NCBI RefSeq assembly: GCF_041295575.1
Contig: NZ_CP160452.1
Span: 682,001-746,000 of the forward strand
Direction: 5' to 3'
DNA from: Sporosarcina pasteurii
GTDB taxonomy: Bacteria > Bacillota > Bacilli > Bacillales_A > Planococcaceae
DNA: 64,000 nucleotides
The translations under genes were made by a program, and so were the position numbers. This document shows, piece after piece, positions 1 to 8,781 of the stretch; the first letter of the stretch is position 1; each line of letters starts with the position of its first letter. Below the pieces are notes generated by a model. That model made no database searches, was not told the origin of the DNA, and saw only the letters and a program-made list of their open reading frames with translations.

Positions 1-174
1 ATTACAAACGGCGGACCAGGAAATGGGACAGTTTCCATATCACAATATATTTATAATTTGTCGTTTAAATATACCCCTGATTTTGGATATGCAGCTGCAG
101 TATCATTCGTTATTGTGATACTCATCGTGTTATTTTCATTAATACAGTTTAGGGTGGCGGGTGATCGAAAATGA
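1..174 (+). CDS. Sugar ABC transporter permease, MalF-like (5' end cut off)
   Basis: The open frame enters from the window edge and ends with TGA at 172-174, giving about 57 C-terminal residues. It starts with TNGGPGNGT, the conserved segment of the last cytoplasmic part of MalF-type permeases, followed by one hydrophobic membrane helix (AAAVSFVIVILIVLFSLI). Its stop overlaps the ATG of the next permease (ATGA), so the two are translationally coupled and would form the membrane heterodimer of a carbohydrate importer. The binding protein and the rest of this permease lie outside the window; no dedicated ATPase is visible nearby, so MsmX at 60.4 kb may serve it (inference). Confidence 0.85.
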   Translation: MTNGGPGNGTVSISQYIYNLSFKYTPDFGYAAAVSFVIVILIVLFSLIQFRVAGDRK

Positions 175-995
175 AGGTTTTCAAAAGAGCATTTACATAT
201 ATTTTCCTATCGGTTGCGGCGTTTTTTTCCATATTCCCATTTTTTTGGATGGTCGTCAGTTCGACAAACAAATCAGTTGATGTCACAAAAGGACGTTTGT
301 TGCCTGGCAGTCATTTATTTGAAAATATGAAAAACCTGTTCGAGACAGTGAATATGGGACAGGCATTATTAAATTCAGCGATGATTGCGATTGCAACAAC
401 AGTTTTAGCATTAATTATCGCTTCCTTAGCAGGATACGGTTTTGAGATTTATCGTAGTAGAAAAAAAGATATTCTATTTAATATTCTTTTATTATCCATG
501 ATGATTCCATTTGCTGCATTAATGGTACCGTTATATCGGATGTTTGGTGGCATTTCACAAACATTACCGATTATCGGAATAGACACATTGGCGGCAGCAT
601 TATTACCAACGATTACGACAGCATTTTTAATCTTTTTCTTTCGACAAAATACAAAAATGTTTGCAAAGGAATTAATTGAAGCAGGTCGAATAGACGGTTT
701 ATCAGAACTTGGCATCTTTTTTAAAATTTTTATGCCATCTATGAAAACAGCCTATGCAGCTGCGGCAATCATTACATTTATGAATAGTTGGAATAACTAT
801 TTATGGCCATTAGTTGTTTTACAATCACCAGAAAAACAGACTATTCCTTTATTAATTTCAAATTTGGGATCCAGTTATTCTCCAGACTACGGCGTGAGTT
901 TTTTAGCGATTGTAATTGCGACTATTCCTACTGCACTTGTGTTTTTCTTAATGCAAAGACATTTTGTTGCAGGGATGATGGGATCGGTAAAGTAA
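171..995 (+). CDS. Carbohydrate ABC transporter permease, MalG-like
   Basis: A 274-residue protein of normal length for MalG/LacG-type permeases. It has an N-terminal helix (residues about 8-28), several further hydrophobic segments, and the EAA-loop region around residues 163-185 (ELIEAGRIDGLSELGIFFKIFMP), which docks on the ABC ATPase. It begins on the ATG overlapping the preceding permease stop. It is followed after 111 bp by the isomerase/dehydrogenase genes, so the imported substrate is probably processed by those. The substrate cannot be read from the permease itself; the neighbours suggest an oligosaccharide or glycoside. Confidence 0.9.
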   Translation: MKVFKRAFTYIFLSVAAFFSIFPFFWMVVSSTNKSVDVTKGRLLPGSHLFENMKNLFETVNMGQALLNSAMIAIATTVLALIIASLAGYGFEIYRSRKKDILFNILLLSMMIPFAALMVPLYRMFGGISQTLPIIGIDTLAAALLPTITTAFLIFFFRQNTKMFAKELIEAGRIDGLSELGIFFKIFMPSMKTAYAAAAIITFMNSWNNYLWPLVVLQSPEKQTIPLLISNLGSSYSPDYGVSFLAIVIATIPTALVFFLMQRHFVAGMMGSVK

Positions 996-1066
996 ATTTG
1001 AGCGTTATTAGCGTTTGCGAGTATTTACACTTCGAGAGGATTGTCCATATAAACATTCATTAAGAA

Positions 1067-1080
1067 TGTAATCGATTACA
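1067..1080. promoter_or_regulatory. Perfect 14-bp palindrome, cre box or LacI-type operator
   Basis: TGTAATCGATTACA is a perfect palindrome and fits the CcpA cre consensus TGWAANCGNTNWCA at every defined position. It sits 27 bp before the ATG of the following isomerase gene, within an operon-like series. It could act as a roadblock cre or as the operator of a LacI-family repressor encoded outside the window. Confidence 0.6.
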
Positions 1081-1106
1081 AAAGTAGATTTTGAGGAGAG
1101 AAGAAA

Positions 1107-1871
1107 ATGAAAAATAGACCAATTGCTTTACAATTGTATTCACTAAGAGAAGCAACAGAAAAAGATTTTCTAGGAACTTTGGCGAAGGTTGCCGAAATGG
1201 GGTATGACGGGATTGAGTTTGCTGGATATGGTGGTTTATCAGCGGAGGCGTTAAAAAGTGCGTTAGATGATTTAGGATTAAAAGCTGCTTCCAGTCATAT
1301 CCCAATCAATTCATTAGAAAATGCCGATGAGTTGGCTGAAATAATTCGTTATCAACATGTAATTGGTAGTAATAATATCGTATGCCCATATCTTCCACCG
1401 GAAAGAAGGTCGAAGGAAGATTATTATAATCTAATTCCGATTTTAAATAGAGTGGGAGAACAGTGCTTTAAAGAAGGCATCAATTTTTCGTATCATAACC
1501 ATGATTTTGAATTAGTGGCATTAGACAATGGAGAAATTCCACTCGAATTACTTTTAAATGAAACAAATCCTGAGTGGGTGCAAACAGAATTAGACGTCTA
1601 CTGGTTAACGAAAGCGAATGAAAATCCTGTTGAATGGTTAAAGCGTTACCATAATCGAACGCCATTAGTACATTTAAAAGATATGACGACTGATGAAGAA
1701 CAGTTTTTTGCGGAGCTAGGAACCGGCGGGGTTGATCTTTCAAGAGTTATCGAACAAGCGAGTACATCAAATGTTGAGTGGTGGGTTGTAGAGCAGGATC
1801 AAAGTAAAGTTGACCCGTTACAAAGCGTTCAAATGAGTCTTGATTATTTAAAAGCAAATTTTAAAGTATAA
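1107..1871 (+). CDS. Sugar phosphate isomerase/epimerase-family TIM barrel protein (IolE-like)
   Basis: A 254-residue AP-endonuclease-2-type TIM barrel. Putative metal ligands and catalytic positions are visible in YHNHDFE (residues about 130-136), TELDVYW, VHLKDM and WWVVEQD near the C terminus, the usual Glu/Asp/His/Glu set. The ATG follows GAGGAGAG with good spacing. Family members act as isomerases, epimerases, dehydratases or lyases on sugars, keto-sugars and inositols. Next to three Gfo/Idh/MocA dehydrogenases, a role on a keto-sugar or keto-glycoside intermediate is likely (inference). The exact reaction cannot be assigned. Confidence 0.8.
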   Translation: MKNRPIALQLYSLREATEKDFLGTLAKVAEMGYDGIEFAGYGGLSAEALKSALDDLGLKAASSHIPINSLENADELAEIIRYQHVIGSNNIVCPYLPPERRSKEDYYNLIPILNRVGEQCFKEGINFSYHNHDFELVALDNGEIPLELLLNETNPEWVQTELDVYWLTKANENPVEWLKRYHNRTPLVHLKDMTTDEEQFFAELGTGGVDLSRVIEQASTSNVEWWVVEQDQSKVDPLQSVQMSLDYLKANFKV

Positions 1872-1997
1872 GAAGCTAGAAGCTAGCAAAAAATCGGTAG
1901 TGCATAACGTTAAATTTTGAGTAAAAGCAATCTAAATTGACCAAAAAGTTATGTAGGCTTTTATGATACAAACGACAATAATGGGGGCATTAAAGCG

Positions 1998-3029
1998 ATG
2001 AAAAAGTTAAAAGTAGCTGTAATCGGTTGTGGAAGTATCGCGCAACATAGACATTTAATTGAATATAACCAGAATCCAAATGTAGAACTTGTCGCAGTTT
2101 GTGACATTGTGGAAGAGCGAGTGAAAGAAATAGCCAATGAATACAATGTGGAAGCGTATACGAATTATGAAGACGTATTGATGCTAGCCAACGTGGATGC
2201 TGTAAGCGTTTGCTTACCAAACTATTTACATGCACCTGTTTCTATTGCAGCGTTACATGCTGGAAAACATGTACTTTGTGAAAAGCCGATGGCAACGTCA
2301 AGAGAAGAAGCCGAAGAAATGATAGCGGCAGCGGAGAAAAATGATAAAAAGCTTATGATTGCGCATAATCAGCGTTTTGTCCCATCTCACCAGAAAGCGA
2401 GAGCGATCATTGAAAGTGGTGAAATCGGAAAAATTCATAGTTTTAGATCGACTTTTGGTCATGGCGGTCCAGAAGGCTGGAGTGCTGACGGCAAAGACAG
2501 CTGGTTCTTTAGAAAAGAAGAGGCATTTATTGGGGCAATGGGAGATCTAGGTGTACATAAAGCAGATTTACTCCGTTATCTTTTAGGCGAAGAATTTGTA
2601 GAAGTTGCAAGTATGATTGAAACAAGTGCGAAAGACTTTGCAGAAGTAGATGACAATGCGGTTTGTATTTTGAAGTCAGAAAGTGGAATCATCGGCACAC
2701 TCACAGCAAGCTGGGCTTATACAGCGAAAGAAGATAACTCAACAATTATTTACGGAGAGAAGGCCATTTTACGTCTAGAAGATGACCCGATTTATTCCTT
2801 AATTGTCCAGTATGCAAACGGTGAAGTCGTTAAATATGGGCTAGGGGCAATTCAATCGAATGATGAAGGCGGGCAAACAACTTCCCATACAATCGACCAT
2901 TTTGTGGAGGCTGTCCTAGAAAATAAAGAGCCACTCATTGACGGTGAAGAAGGTAAGAAATCATTAGAAATTATTTTGGCATCTTTAGAATCTATGAAAA
3001 CAAAGAAATTTACTAGAATGACTGTTTAG
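1998..3029 (+). CDS. Gfo/Idh/MocA family NAD(P)-dependent oxidoreductase
   Basis: 343 residues. An N-terminal Rossmann fold begins VAVIGCGSIAQHRHL (residues 5-19), the catalytic-lysine motif CEKPM lies near residue 95, and GDLGVHKADLLRYLLG near residues 181-196 carries the Asp and His expected at the active site. Such enzymes oxidise or reduce hydroxyl groups of sugars and cyclitols. The gene is followed after 15 bp by a second TIM-barrel isomerase, so the pair is probably co-translated. Substrate unknown; compare the four other family members in this window. Confidence 0.88.
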   Translation: MKKLKVAVIGCGSIAQHRHLIEYNQNPNVELVAVCDIVEERVKEIANEYNVEAYTNYEDVLMLANVDAVSVCLPNYLHAPVSIAALHAGKHVLCEKPMATSREEAEEMIAAAEKNDKKLMIAHNQRFVPSHQKARAIIESGEIGKIHSFRSTFGHGGPEGWSADGKDSWFFRKEEAFIGAMGDLGVHKADLLRYLLGEEFVEVASMIETSAKDFAEVDDNAVCILKSESGIIGTLTASWAYTAKEDNSTIIYGEKAILRLEDDPIYSLIVQYANGEVVKYGLGAIQSNDEGGQTTSHTIDHFVEAVLENKEPLIDGEEGKKSLEIILASLESMKTKKFTRMTV

Positions 3030-3044
3030 TAGGGGGAAGTATCC

Positions 3045-4013
3045 ATGAAACTAGGTGTATTTACAGTATTATTTTCACATATTAAATTTGAAGAAATGCT
3101 AGATTATGTTCAAAAGTCAGGACTTCAAGCAGTTGAAATTGGGACAGGTGGAAATCCAGGAAATGCCCACTGTGATGTAGATGCATTACTTGCTAGTGAA
3201 GAAAAACGTAAAGCATATTTAGAAGCCATTCACTCACGCGGCTTAACAATTAGCGCATTCAGCTGTCATGATAATCCCGTTTCACCAAACCCGATAATTG
3301 CTAAAAATGCACATGAAACGTTCGTGAAAACTGTTCAATTAGCAGAGCTGATGAATGTTCCGGTCGTGAATACATTTTCTGGGACGCCAGGTGCCAACGA
3401 AGACTCGAAACATTCGAACTGGCCGATTTCCCCTTGGCCAACGGAATATACGGATATTTATAATTGGCAATGGGAAAAGAAATTAATTCCTTATTGGAAA
3501 GAACAGGCAAAGTTTGCCGAAGATCACGGCGTGAAAATTGGCGTTGAATTACATGGGGGCTTTTCGGTTCATTCACCTTATACACTGCTGAAGCTACGTG
3601 AAGCAACATCTCCTGCGATTGGCGCAAACTTAGACCCGAGCCATTTATGGTGGCAAGGTATTGATCCAGTAGCGGCAATTAAAATTCTGGGGAAAGAAAA
3701 TGCAATCCATCATTTCCATGCGAAAGATACGTATATTGATCAGGATAACGTCAATATGCATGGATTGACAGATATGCAGCCTTATGGCGACGTACAAACG
3801 AGAGCTTGGACATTCCGCTCGGTCGGCTGTGGTCACAGCATCCAAGAATGGTCGGATATGATGAGTGCACTTCGGACATACGGTTATGATTACGTTGTGA
3901 GTATTGAGCATGAAGATCCGCTCATGTCTGTTGAAGAAGGGTTTTCACGTGCTGTTACGAATTTACAGTCTGTGTTAATTAATGAACAACCTACGGAGAT
4001 GTGGTGGGTGTAA
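3045..4013 (+). CDS. Sugar phosphate isomerase/epimerase-family TIM barrel protein
   Basis: 322 residues with the family's metal-site segments GVELHGG, NLDPSHLWW, HHFHAKD and SIEHED in the expected order. It starts at ATG after AGGGGGAAG, 15 bp behind the preceding dehydrogenase. It is longer than and clearly different from the 254-residue paralogue at 1107. Paired dehydrogenase plus TIM-barrel genes occur in inositol and in keto-glycoside pathways; which reaction takes place here is not visible. Confidence 0.82.
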   Translation: MKLGVFTVLFSHIKFEEMLDYVQKSGLQAVEIGTGGNPGNAHCDVDALLASEEKRKAYLEAIHSRGLTISAFSCHDNPVSPNPIIAKNAHETFVKTVQLAELMNVPVVNTFSGTPGANEDSKHSNWPISPWPTEYTDIYNWQWEKKLIPYWKEQAKFAEDHGVKIGVELHGGFSVHSPYTLLKLREATSPAIGANLDPSHLWWQGIDPVAAIKILGKENAIHHFHAKDTYIDQDNVNMHGLTDMQPYGDVQTRAWTFRSVGCGHSIQEWSDMMSALRTYGYDYVVSIEHEDPLMSVEEGFSRAVTNLQSVLINEQPTEMWWV

Positions 4014-4024
4014 TTTTTTAAAAG

Positions 4025-4064
4025 TAGTTGTGGTGGAGCTAATAAGTAACCTTCATCACAACTA
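4025..4064 (+). other. Intra-operon hairpin
   Basis: TAGTTGTGGTGGAG at 4025-4038 pairs with CTTCATCACAACTA at 4051-4064 (two G-U pairs, 12-nt loop). No U-tract follows, so it is more likely an mRNA-stabilising or attenuating hairpin behind the 3045 gene than a complete terminator. Confidence 0.5.
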
Positions 4065-4127
4065 TCACTTGTTAAATTTCAATAAGTTAATCGAAATTTA
4101 ATTTACATAGAGAAAAGAGTGTTCCAA

Positions 4128-5168
4128 ATGAATAAACTAAGGGTTGGTCTAATTGGTGCGGGTGCAATTGCAAAAGATGTTCACATTCCTTTTTATTTAG
4201 CAAATAAAGATCGGGTAGAAATTATTGCGATTATGGATATTGACGAGAAGCGGGCGAAGTCAGTCGCTGCTGAATTTGGTATTCCCTATGCATTTGGTGA
4301 ATTACAAGAAATGTTTATTCAATCTCAATTAGATGCGGTCAGTATTTGTATTCCAAACAAGTTTCATAAAGAAGCAACAATTGCAGCACTTGAAGCAGGC
4401 TGTCATGTGCTATGTGAAAAGCCGCCTGCTATGACCGTAGAAGAAGCTGAACAGATGGCTGAAGTGGCTGAGAAAACGGGGAAAATTTTAACATATGGAT
4501 TCCATTATCGATACCAAACTGATGTTGAAATTGCGAAGTCTTTTATAAAAGCTGGAGAAATGGGCGACATTTACTCGGCACGTGTGCAAGCAATTAGACG
4601 TAGAGGAATTCCAGGCTGGGGAGTCTTTACAAATAAGGAGTTACAAGGCGGAGGACCGTTAATTGATATAGGGATACATATGTTAGATACTGCTTTATAT
4701 TTAATGGATTATCCGGAGCCGGCTGTCGTTCTTGGACAAATCCATCAAAGAATTGGCAATAAAAAAGGTGTAGGCCTGCTTGGCGACTGGGACTATGAAA
4801 ATTACACAATTGAAGATATGGCTATTGGCATGATTACATTTAAAAATGGCGCTTCAATTACGGTGGAAACAGCATTTGCTGCAAACGTTGAAAAAGCCGA
4901 AACAATGCAAGTTTCCTTAATGGGTGAAAAGGGCGGTGCAGATATTTTTCCGTTGAAGTTTTTTCAAGAAAAACATGGAACATTAATCGACATCACCCCT
5001 GCGTATGCACCTGAAGTAAACGGGCACGAGCGAGAAATTAGTCAATTTGTGGAGAGTTGTTTAGGTGGAAAGTTGCCTTCAAGTACACCCGAACAAGGGG
5101 TTATTATTCAAAAGATTATTAATGCACTTTATGAATCAGCTGAAACAGGCAAAGCGATAAACTTTTAA
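4128..5168 (+). CDS. Gfo/Idh/MocA family NAD(P)-dependent oxidoreductase
   Basis: 346 residues from the ATG at 4128, chosen because AGAAAAGAG lies 8 bp upstream and the protein then starts MNKLRVGLIGAGAIAKDVH; an in-frame GTG at 4119 falls inside that Shine-Dalgarno stretch. Rossmann motif at residues 5-12, CEKPP near residue 95, and GGPLIDIGIHMLDTALYLM as the active-site helix. Sequence differs enough from the genes at 1998 and 5370 to suggest a separate step or substrate. Function beyond sugar dehydrogenase is unassigned. Confidence 0.86.
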   Translation: MNKLRVGLIGAGAIAKDVHIPFYLANKDRVEIIAIMDIDEKRAKSVAAEFGIPYAFGELQEMFIQSQLDAVSICIPNKFHKEATIAALEAGCHVLCEKPPAMTVEEAEQMAEVAEKTGKILTYGFHYRYQTDVEIAKSFIKAGEMGDIYSARVQAIRRRGIPGWGVFTNKELQGGGPLIDIGIHMLDTALYLMDYPEPAVVLGQIHQRIGNKKGVGLLGDWDYENYTIEDMAIGMITFKNGASITVETAFAANVEKAETMQVSLMGEKGGADIFPLKFFQEKHGTLIDITPAYAPEVNGHEREISQFVESCLGGKLPSSTPEQGVIIQKIINALYESAETGKAINF

Positions 5169-5369
5169 ATGAAGTGAAAGTTTATCGTTTTTACAAAAGA
5201 GGTAGGATATCTTCATATTTCGATTGTATAGGTTTCTAGACTACGAGTGATTCAAAAAGTTTTATTACCAAAAATAACGAAAAGATTTAAGTCAATTCCA
5301 AAACCTAAATGATGTTTATTTTAACATTTATAAAAAGTGTTTTTTAAAAACAAAGGGAGGACAAAAATC

Positions 5370-6359
5370 ATGACAGAAAAGAAAGTACGCTGGGGAATCA
5401 TAGGAACAGCTAGTATTGGGAAACGCTCAGTAATTCCAGGCATACAAGAATCAGATAGAAACATCGTAAAGGCGGTTGCAAGTAGGCATCTGGATAGTGC
5501 ACAAAAATATGCAGATGAATTAGGTATTCCAAAAGCTTATGGAAGTTATGAGGAGTTATTAGCAGATCCGGACATTGATGCAGTCTATATTCCACTGCCA
5601 AATCATTTACATAAAAAATGGACAATAAAAGCTGCTAAAGCAGGAAAACATGTTTTATGTGAAAAACCGATGGCATTGAATGAACAAGAAGCGCTCGAAA
5701 TGATTGAAGCTTGTGAAGAAGCAGGCGTTATTTTCGTAGAAGCCTATATGTATCTTCATCAACAAAGATATGAAGCGATTAAACATGCGATTCATAACGG
5801 AGAAATTGGAGAAGTTCGCGGCATTCATGGGGTATTCACGTTTGATGGCGCTGAAGACAAAGGGAATATCCGTTTTACAAAAGAATGGGGTGGCGGCTCG
5901 ATTTATGATGTGGGGTGTTATCCAATTAGTGCTGCAAGATATTTGTTAAATGAAGAGCCTACTGCGGTAACTACGCATGCCTTTTTCTCTCCAGAACATG
6001 GAAATGTGGACATGATGGCATCAGGGATAATGGAGTTTTCTAATGGTGTAGCTTTAACATTTGACTGTGGAATGTGGGCAGAATTTAGAAACGAACTAGA
6101 GATTCTGGGCACTAAGGGAAGAATCATTATGGGGTCTGCTTTTATCGGAGATCAGTCTTATAGGATTATTAAAGATGGAAAAACAAATGAAATACATGAT
6201 GAAAATATTAACCCATATAAATTACAAGCTGATCATTTTGCAGAAAGTGTATTAGATGGAAAACCAGTTAAATTCTCATCAGACGATATGGTTAACAATA
6301 TAAAAGCTATTAAAGGCGCACTAACTTCGGCTGAGAAACAAGAAAGAATTATCTTATAA
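5370..6359 (+). CDS. Gfo/Idh/MocA family oxidoreductase (xylose/glucose dehydrogenase-like)
   Basis: 329 residues from the ATG at 5370, preceded by AAAGGGAGGA; the frame opens earlier at 5337 but that start lacks a ribosome-binding site. VRWGIIGTASIG is the dinucleotide-binding turn, HVLCEKPMA the Lys motif, and GGSIYDVGCYPISAARYLL the catalytic helix. The YDVGCYP form is typical of NADP-dependent sugar-1-dehydrogenase-like members (family knowledge). It is followed 17 bp later by an aldo/keto reductase, so a redox pair on the same sugar is plausible. Confidence 0.85.
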   Translation: MTEKKVRWGIIGTASIGKRSVIPGIQESDRNIVKAVASRHLDSAQKYADELGIPKAYGSYEELLADPDIDAVYIPLPNHLHKKWTIKAAKAGKHVLCEKPMALNEQEALEMIEACEEAGVIFVEAYMYLHQQRYEAIKHAIHNGEIGEVRGIHGVFTFDGAEDKGNIRFTKEWGGGSIYDVGCYPISAARYLLNEEPTAVTTHAFFSPEHGNVDMMASGIMEFSNGVALTFDCGMWAEFRNELEILGTKGRIIMGSAFIGDQSYRIIKDGKTNEIHDENINPYKLQADHFAESVLDGKPVKFSSDDMVNNIKAIKGALTSAEKQERIIL

Positions 6360-6376
6360 GACTCGGGGGAATCAAC

Positions 6377-7309
6377 ATGCATAAAATCAAAATAGCGAAT
6401 TTAGAAAAAGAAGCAACAAGCTTAATGATGGGAACTGACTATTTTGCTCCGGAAATCATTGATCAAGTTTCGGATGTACTAGAAAACTATATTAAAATTG
6501 GGGGCAATATACTTGATACTGCCTATGTTTATGCAGGCGGGAAAAGTGAAGAAGCAATTGGCATGTGGATGGAAGAAAATAACCGTCGAAATGACGTAAT
6601 CTTACTGACAAAAGGCGGACATCCAAATACAGAAGGGCCACAAGTTAATAAGCAGGCGATTGATGAAGAATTGAAAATTAGTTTAGATAGACTTCGAACA
6701 GATTATGTAGAACTTTATGCGCTCCATCGAGATGATCCATCTGTGCCGGTAGGAGAAATACTAGAAATCTTAAATGAGCATGTTGAAGCAGGGAGAATTG
6801 GAGCATTTGGCGGGTCAAACTGGTCTTTTCAACGACTTCAAGAAGCGAATGACTACGCCGAGAAAAATAACCTAATTGGTTTTTCTTTTAGCAGTCCAAA
6901 TTTGAGTCTAGCTAAAGCACAAGAACCTTATTGGCCAGATTGTGTATCTGTTGATGATTCGACGCTTGCATGGCATGAAAAAACAAAATTACCGATTTTC
7001 TCTTGGTCAGCGCAAGCACGTGGATTTTTTACTGGCAGATTTACACCTGAAGACAAATCGGACAAGGACTTAGTCCGCGTATTTTATAATGATGAAAACT
7101 GGGAGCGTTATCGTCGAGCAGAGAAATTAGCGAATGAAAAAGGTGTAGAAACAATCCAAATTAGTTTGGCTTATGTATTAAACCAGTCATTCCCTACTGC
7201 TGCGATTATCGGTCCAAGAAATGAAAAAGAAATGCTTTCGTGTAAAGCTGCAACAGAGATTAAGTTAACAGAAGATGAAGTGAAGTGGCTAGATCTTCGT
7301 ACAGATTAA
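6377..7309 (+). CDS. Aldo/keto reductase
   Basis: 310 residues. AKR features are DTAYVYAGGKSEEAIG (Asp and Tyr of the tetrad, residues about 48-63), VILLTKGGHP (Lys), YVELYALHRDDPSVPVGE (His) and IIGPRNEKEM near the C terminus for NADPH binding. The start ATG has CTCGGGGGA upstream. Probably reduces or oxidises a sugar aldehyde or keto group in the same pathway as the flanking dehydrogenases. Substrate unknown. Confidence 0.87.
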   Translation: MHKIKIANLEKEATSLMMGTDYFAPEIIDQVSDVLENYIKIGGNILDTAYVYAGGKSEEAIGMWMEENNRRNDVILLTKGGHPNTEGPQVNKQAIDEELKISLDRLRTDYVELYALHRDDPSVPVGEILEILNEHVEAGRIGAFGGSNWSFQRLQEANDYAEKNNLIGFSFSSPNLSLAKAQEPYWPDCVSVDDSTLAWHEKTKLPIFSWSAQARGFFTGRFTPEDKSDKDLVRVFYNDENWERYRRAEKLANEKGVETIQISLAYVLNQSFPTAAIIGPRNEKEMLSCKAATEIKLTEDEVKWLDLRTD

Positions 7310-7365
7310 ATTGAATAAAAATTTCACATCTTTATATACTTGAATTTTGAGTTGGAGGGTTTTAC

Positions 7366-8667
7366 ATGTCGAAAATTACTTTTCTAGGTGCTGGAAGTAC
7401 AGTTTTTGCAAAAAACGTACTCGGGGATTGTATGACAGTCGATGCACTACAAGATTTTGAGTTTGCTTTATTTGATATCGATCATGAGCGTTTAAAAGAC
7501 TCTGAACAAATGTTGAAAAATATTAAAAAGAATCTCGGCTCTACAGTTAAAATTGTCTCTTATACAAATCGTAAAGAAGCATTAAGAGATTCTAAATATG
7601 TCATTAACGCAATTCAAGTAGGCGGTTATGAGCCAAGTACAGTCATTGACTTTGAAATCCCGAAGAAATACGGACTTCGTCAAACGATTGCCGATACGAT
7701 AGGAATTGGTGGGATTTTCCGTACACTAAGAACAATCCCTGTCATGCAAGAATTTGCAAATGATATGGAAGAAGTTTGTCCAGATGCGTGGTTCTTGAAT
7801 TATACAAACCCGATGGCGACATTAACAGGTTATATGCAAAGATACACGAATATTAAAACGGTTGGATTGTGTCATAGTGTTCAAGTATGTGCAAATGATT
7901 TATTAAAAGATTTAGATATGCCGACAGATAATGTTCAATGGAAAATTGCAGGAATTAACCACTTAGCATGGTTATTAGAGATTACACGTAACGGGGAAGA
8001 CTTATATCCAGAAATAAAAAGAAGAGCACAAGAAAAGCAGAAGACGAAGCATCATGATATGATTCGTTACGAATTAATGAACCGTTTTGGCTACTATGTG
8101 ACGGAGTCGTCTGAACATAATGCAGAGTACCATCCATATTTTATTAAAAGCCAGTATCCAGAGTTAATTGAACGTTTTAATATTCCACTAGACGAATATC
8201 CAAGACGTTGTGTGACTCAGATTGAAGAGTGGAAGCAAATGCGTGATGATTTAGTAAATAACCCAGGCTTAATACATACTCGTTCACATGAATATGGTTC
8301 TTATATTATTGAAGCGATGGAAACGGATAACCCTATTAAAATTGGTGGAAATGTGTTAAATACTGGTGGTTTAATTAGTAATTTACCTAAAAAAGCTTGT
8401 GTAGAAGTACCTTGTCTTGTCGATGCGAGTGGTGTGACTCCAACGTATATAGGTGACTTACCAGAGCAATTGGCGGCTTTAAACAGAACGAATATTAATA
8501 CACAGTTATTAACAATTGAAGCTGCTGTAACAAGAAAAAAAGAGCATATATATCACGCGGCAATGCTAGACCCCCATACCTCAGCGGAATTATCAATAGA
8601 TGATATTGTTTCATTATGTGATGATCTAATCGAAGCACATGGGGATTGGTTGCCAGAATTTAAATGA
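7366..8667 (+). CDS. melA: Alpha-galactosidase, glycoside hydrolase family 4
   Basis: 433 residues, the normal GH4 length. The start MSKITFLGAGSTVFAKNVLGD is the NAD-binding segment characteristic of MelA. NYTNPMA, GLCHSVQ (metal-binding Cys) and INHLAW (metal-binding His) follow in the usual order. GH4 enzymes hydrolyse glycosides by transient C3 oxidation, needing NAD+ and Mn2+. The closest remembered relatives are Bacillus MelA proteins, so cytoplasmic hydrolysis of melibiose/raffinose-type alpha-galactosides is the best call; another alpha-hexosidase specificity cannot be excluded. It precedes a beta-galactosidase gene, and the Leloir gal genes lie downstream. Confidence 0.9.
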   Translation: MSKITFLGAGSTVFAKNVLGDCMTVDALQDFEFALFDIDHERLKDSEQMLKNIKKNLGSTVKIVSYTNRKEALRDSKYVINAIQVGGYEPSTVIDFEIPKKYGLRQTIADTIGIGGIFRTLRTIPVMQEFANDMEEVCPDAWFLNYTNPMATLTGYMQRYTNIKTVGLCHSVQVCANDLLKDLDMPTDNVQWKIAGINHLAWLLEITRNGEDLYPEIKRRAQEKQKTKHHDMIRYELMNRFGYYVTESSEHNAEYHPYFIKSQYPELIERFNIPLDEYPRRCVTQIEEWKQMRDDLVNNPGLIHTRSHEYGSYIIEAMETDNPIKIGGNVLNTGGLISNLPKKACVEVPCLVDASGVTPTYIGDLPEQLAALNRTNINTQLLTIEAAVTRKKEHIYHAAMLDPHTSAELSIDDIVSLCDDLIEAHGDWLPEFK

Positions 8668-8781
8668 AAACAATAAGATAAAACCAAAGTACTGGAAATG
8701 TACTGAAATTATAAAAAGGTTTATCTATTTTGGCCCGTATGACAAATAGCCGTCTATTTATTATATAAGGAGAGGGAAATA

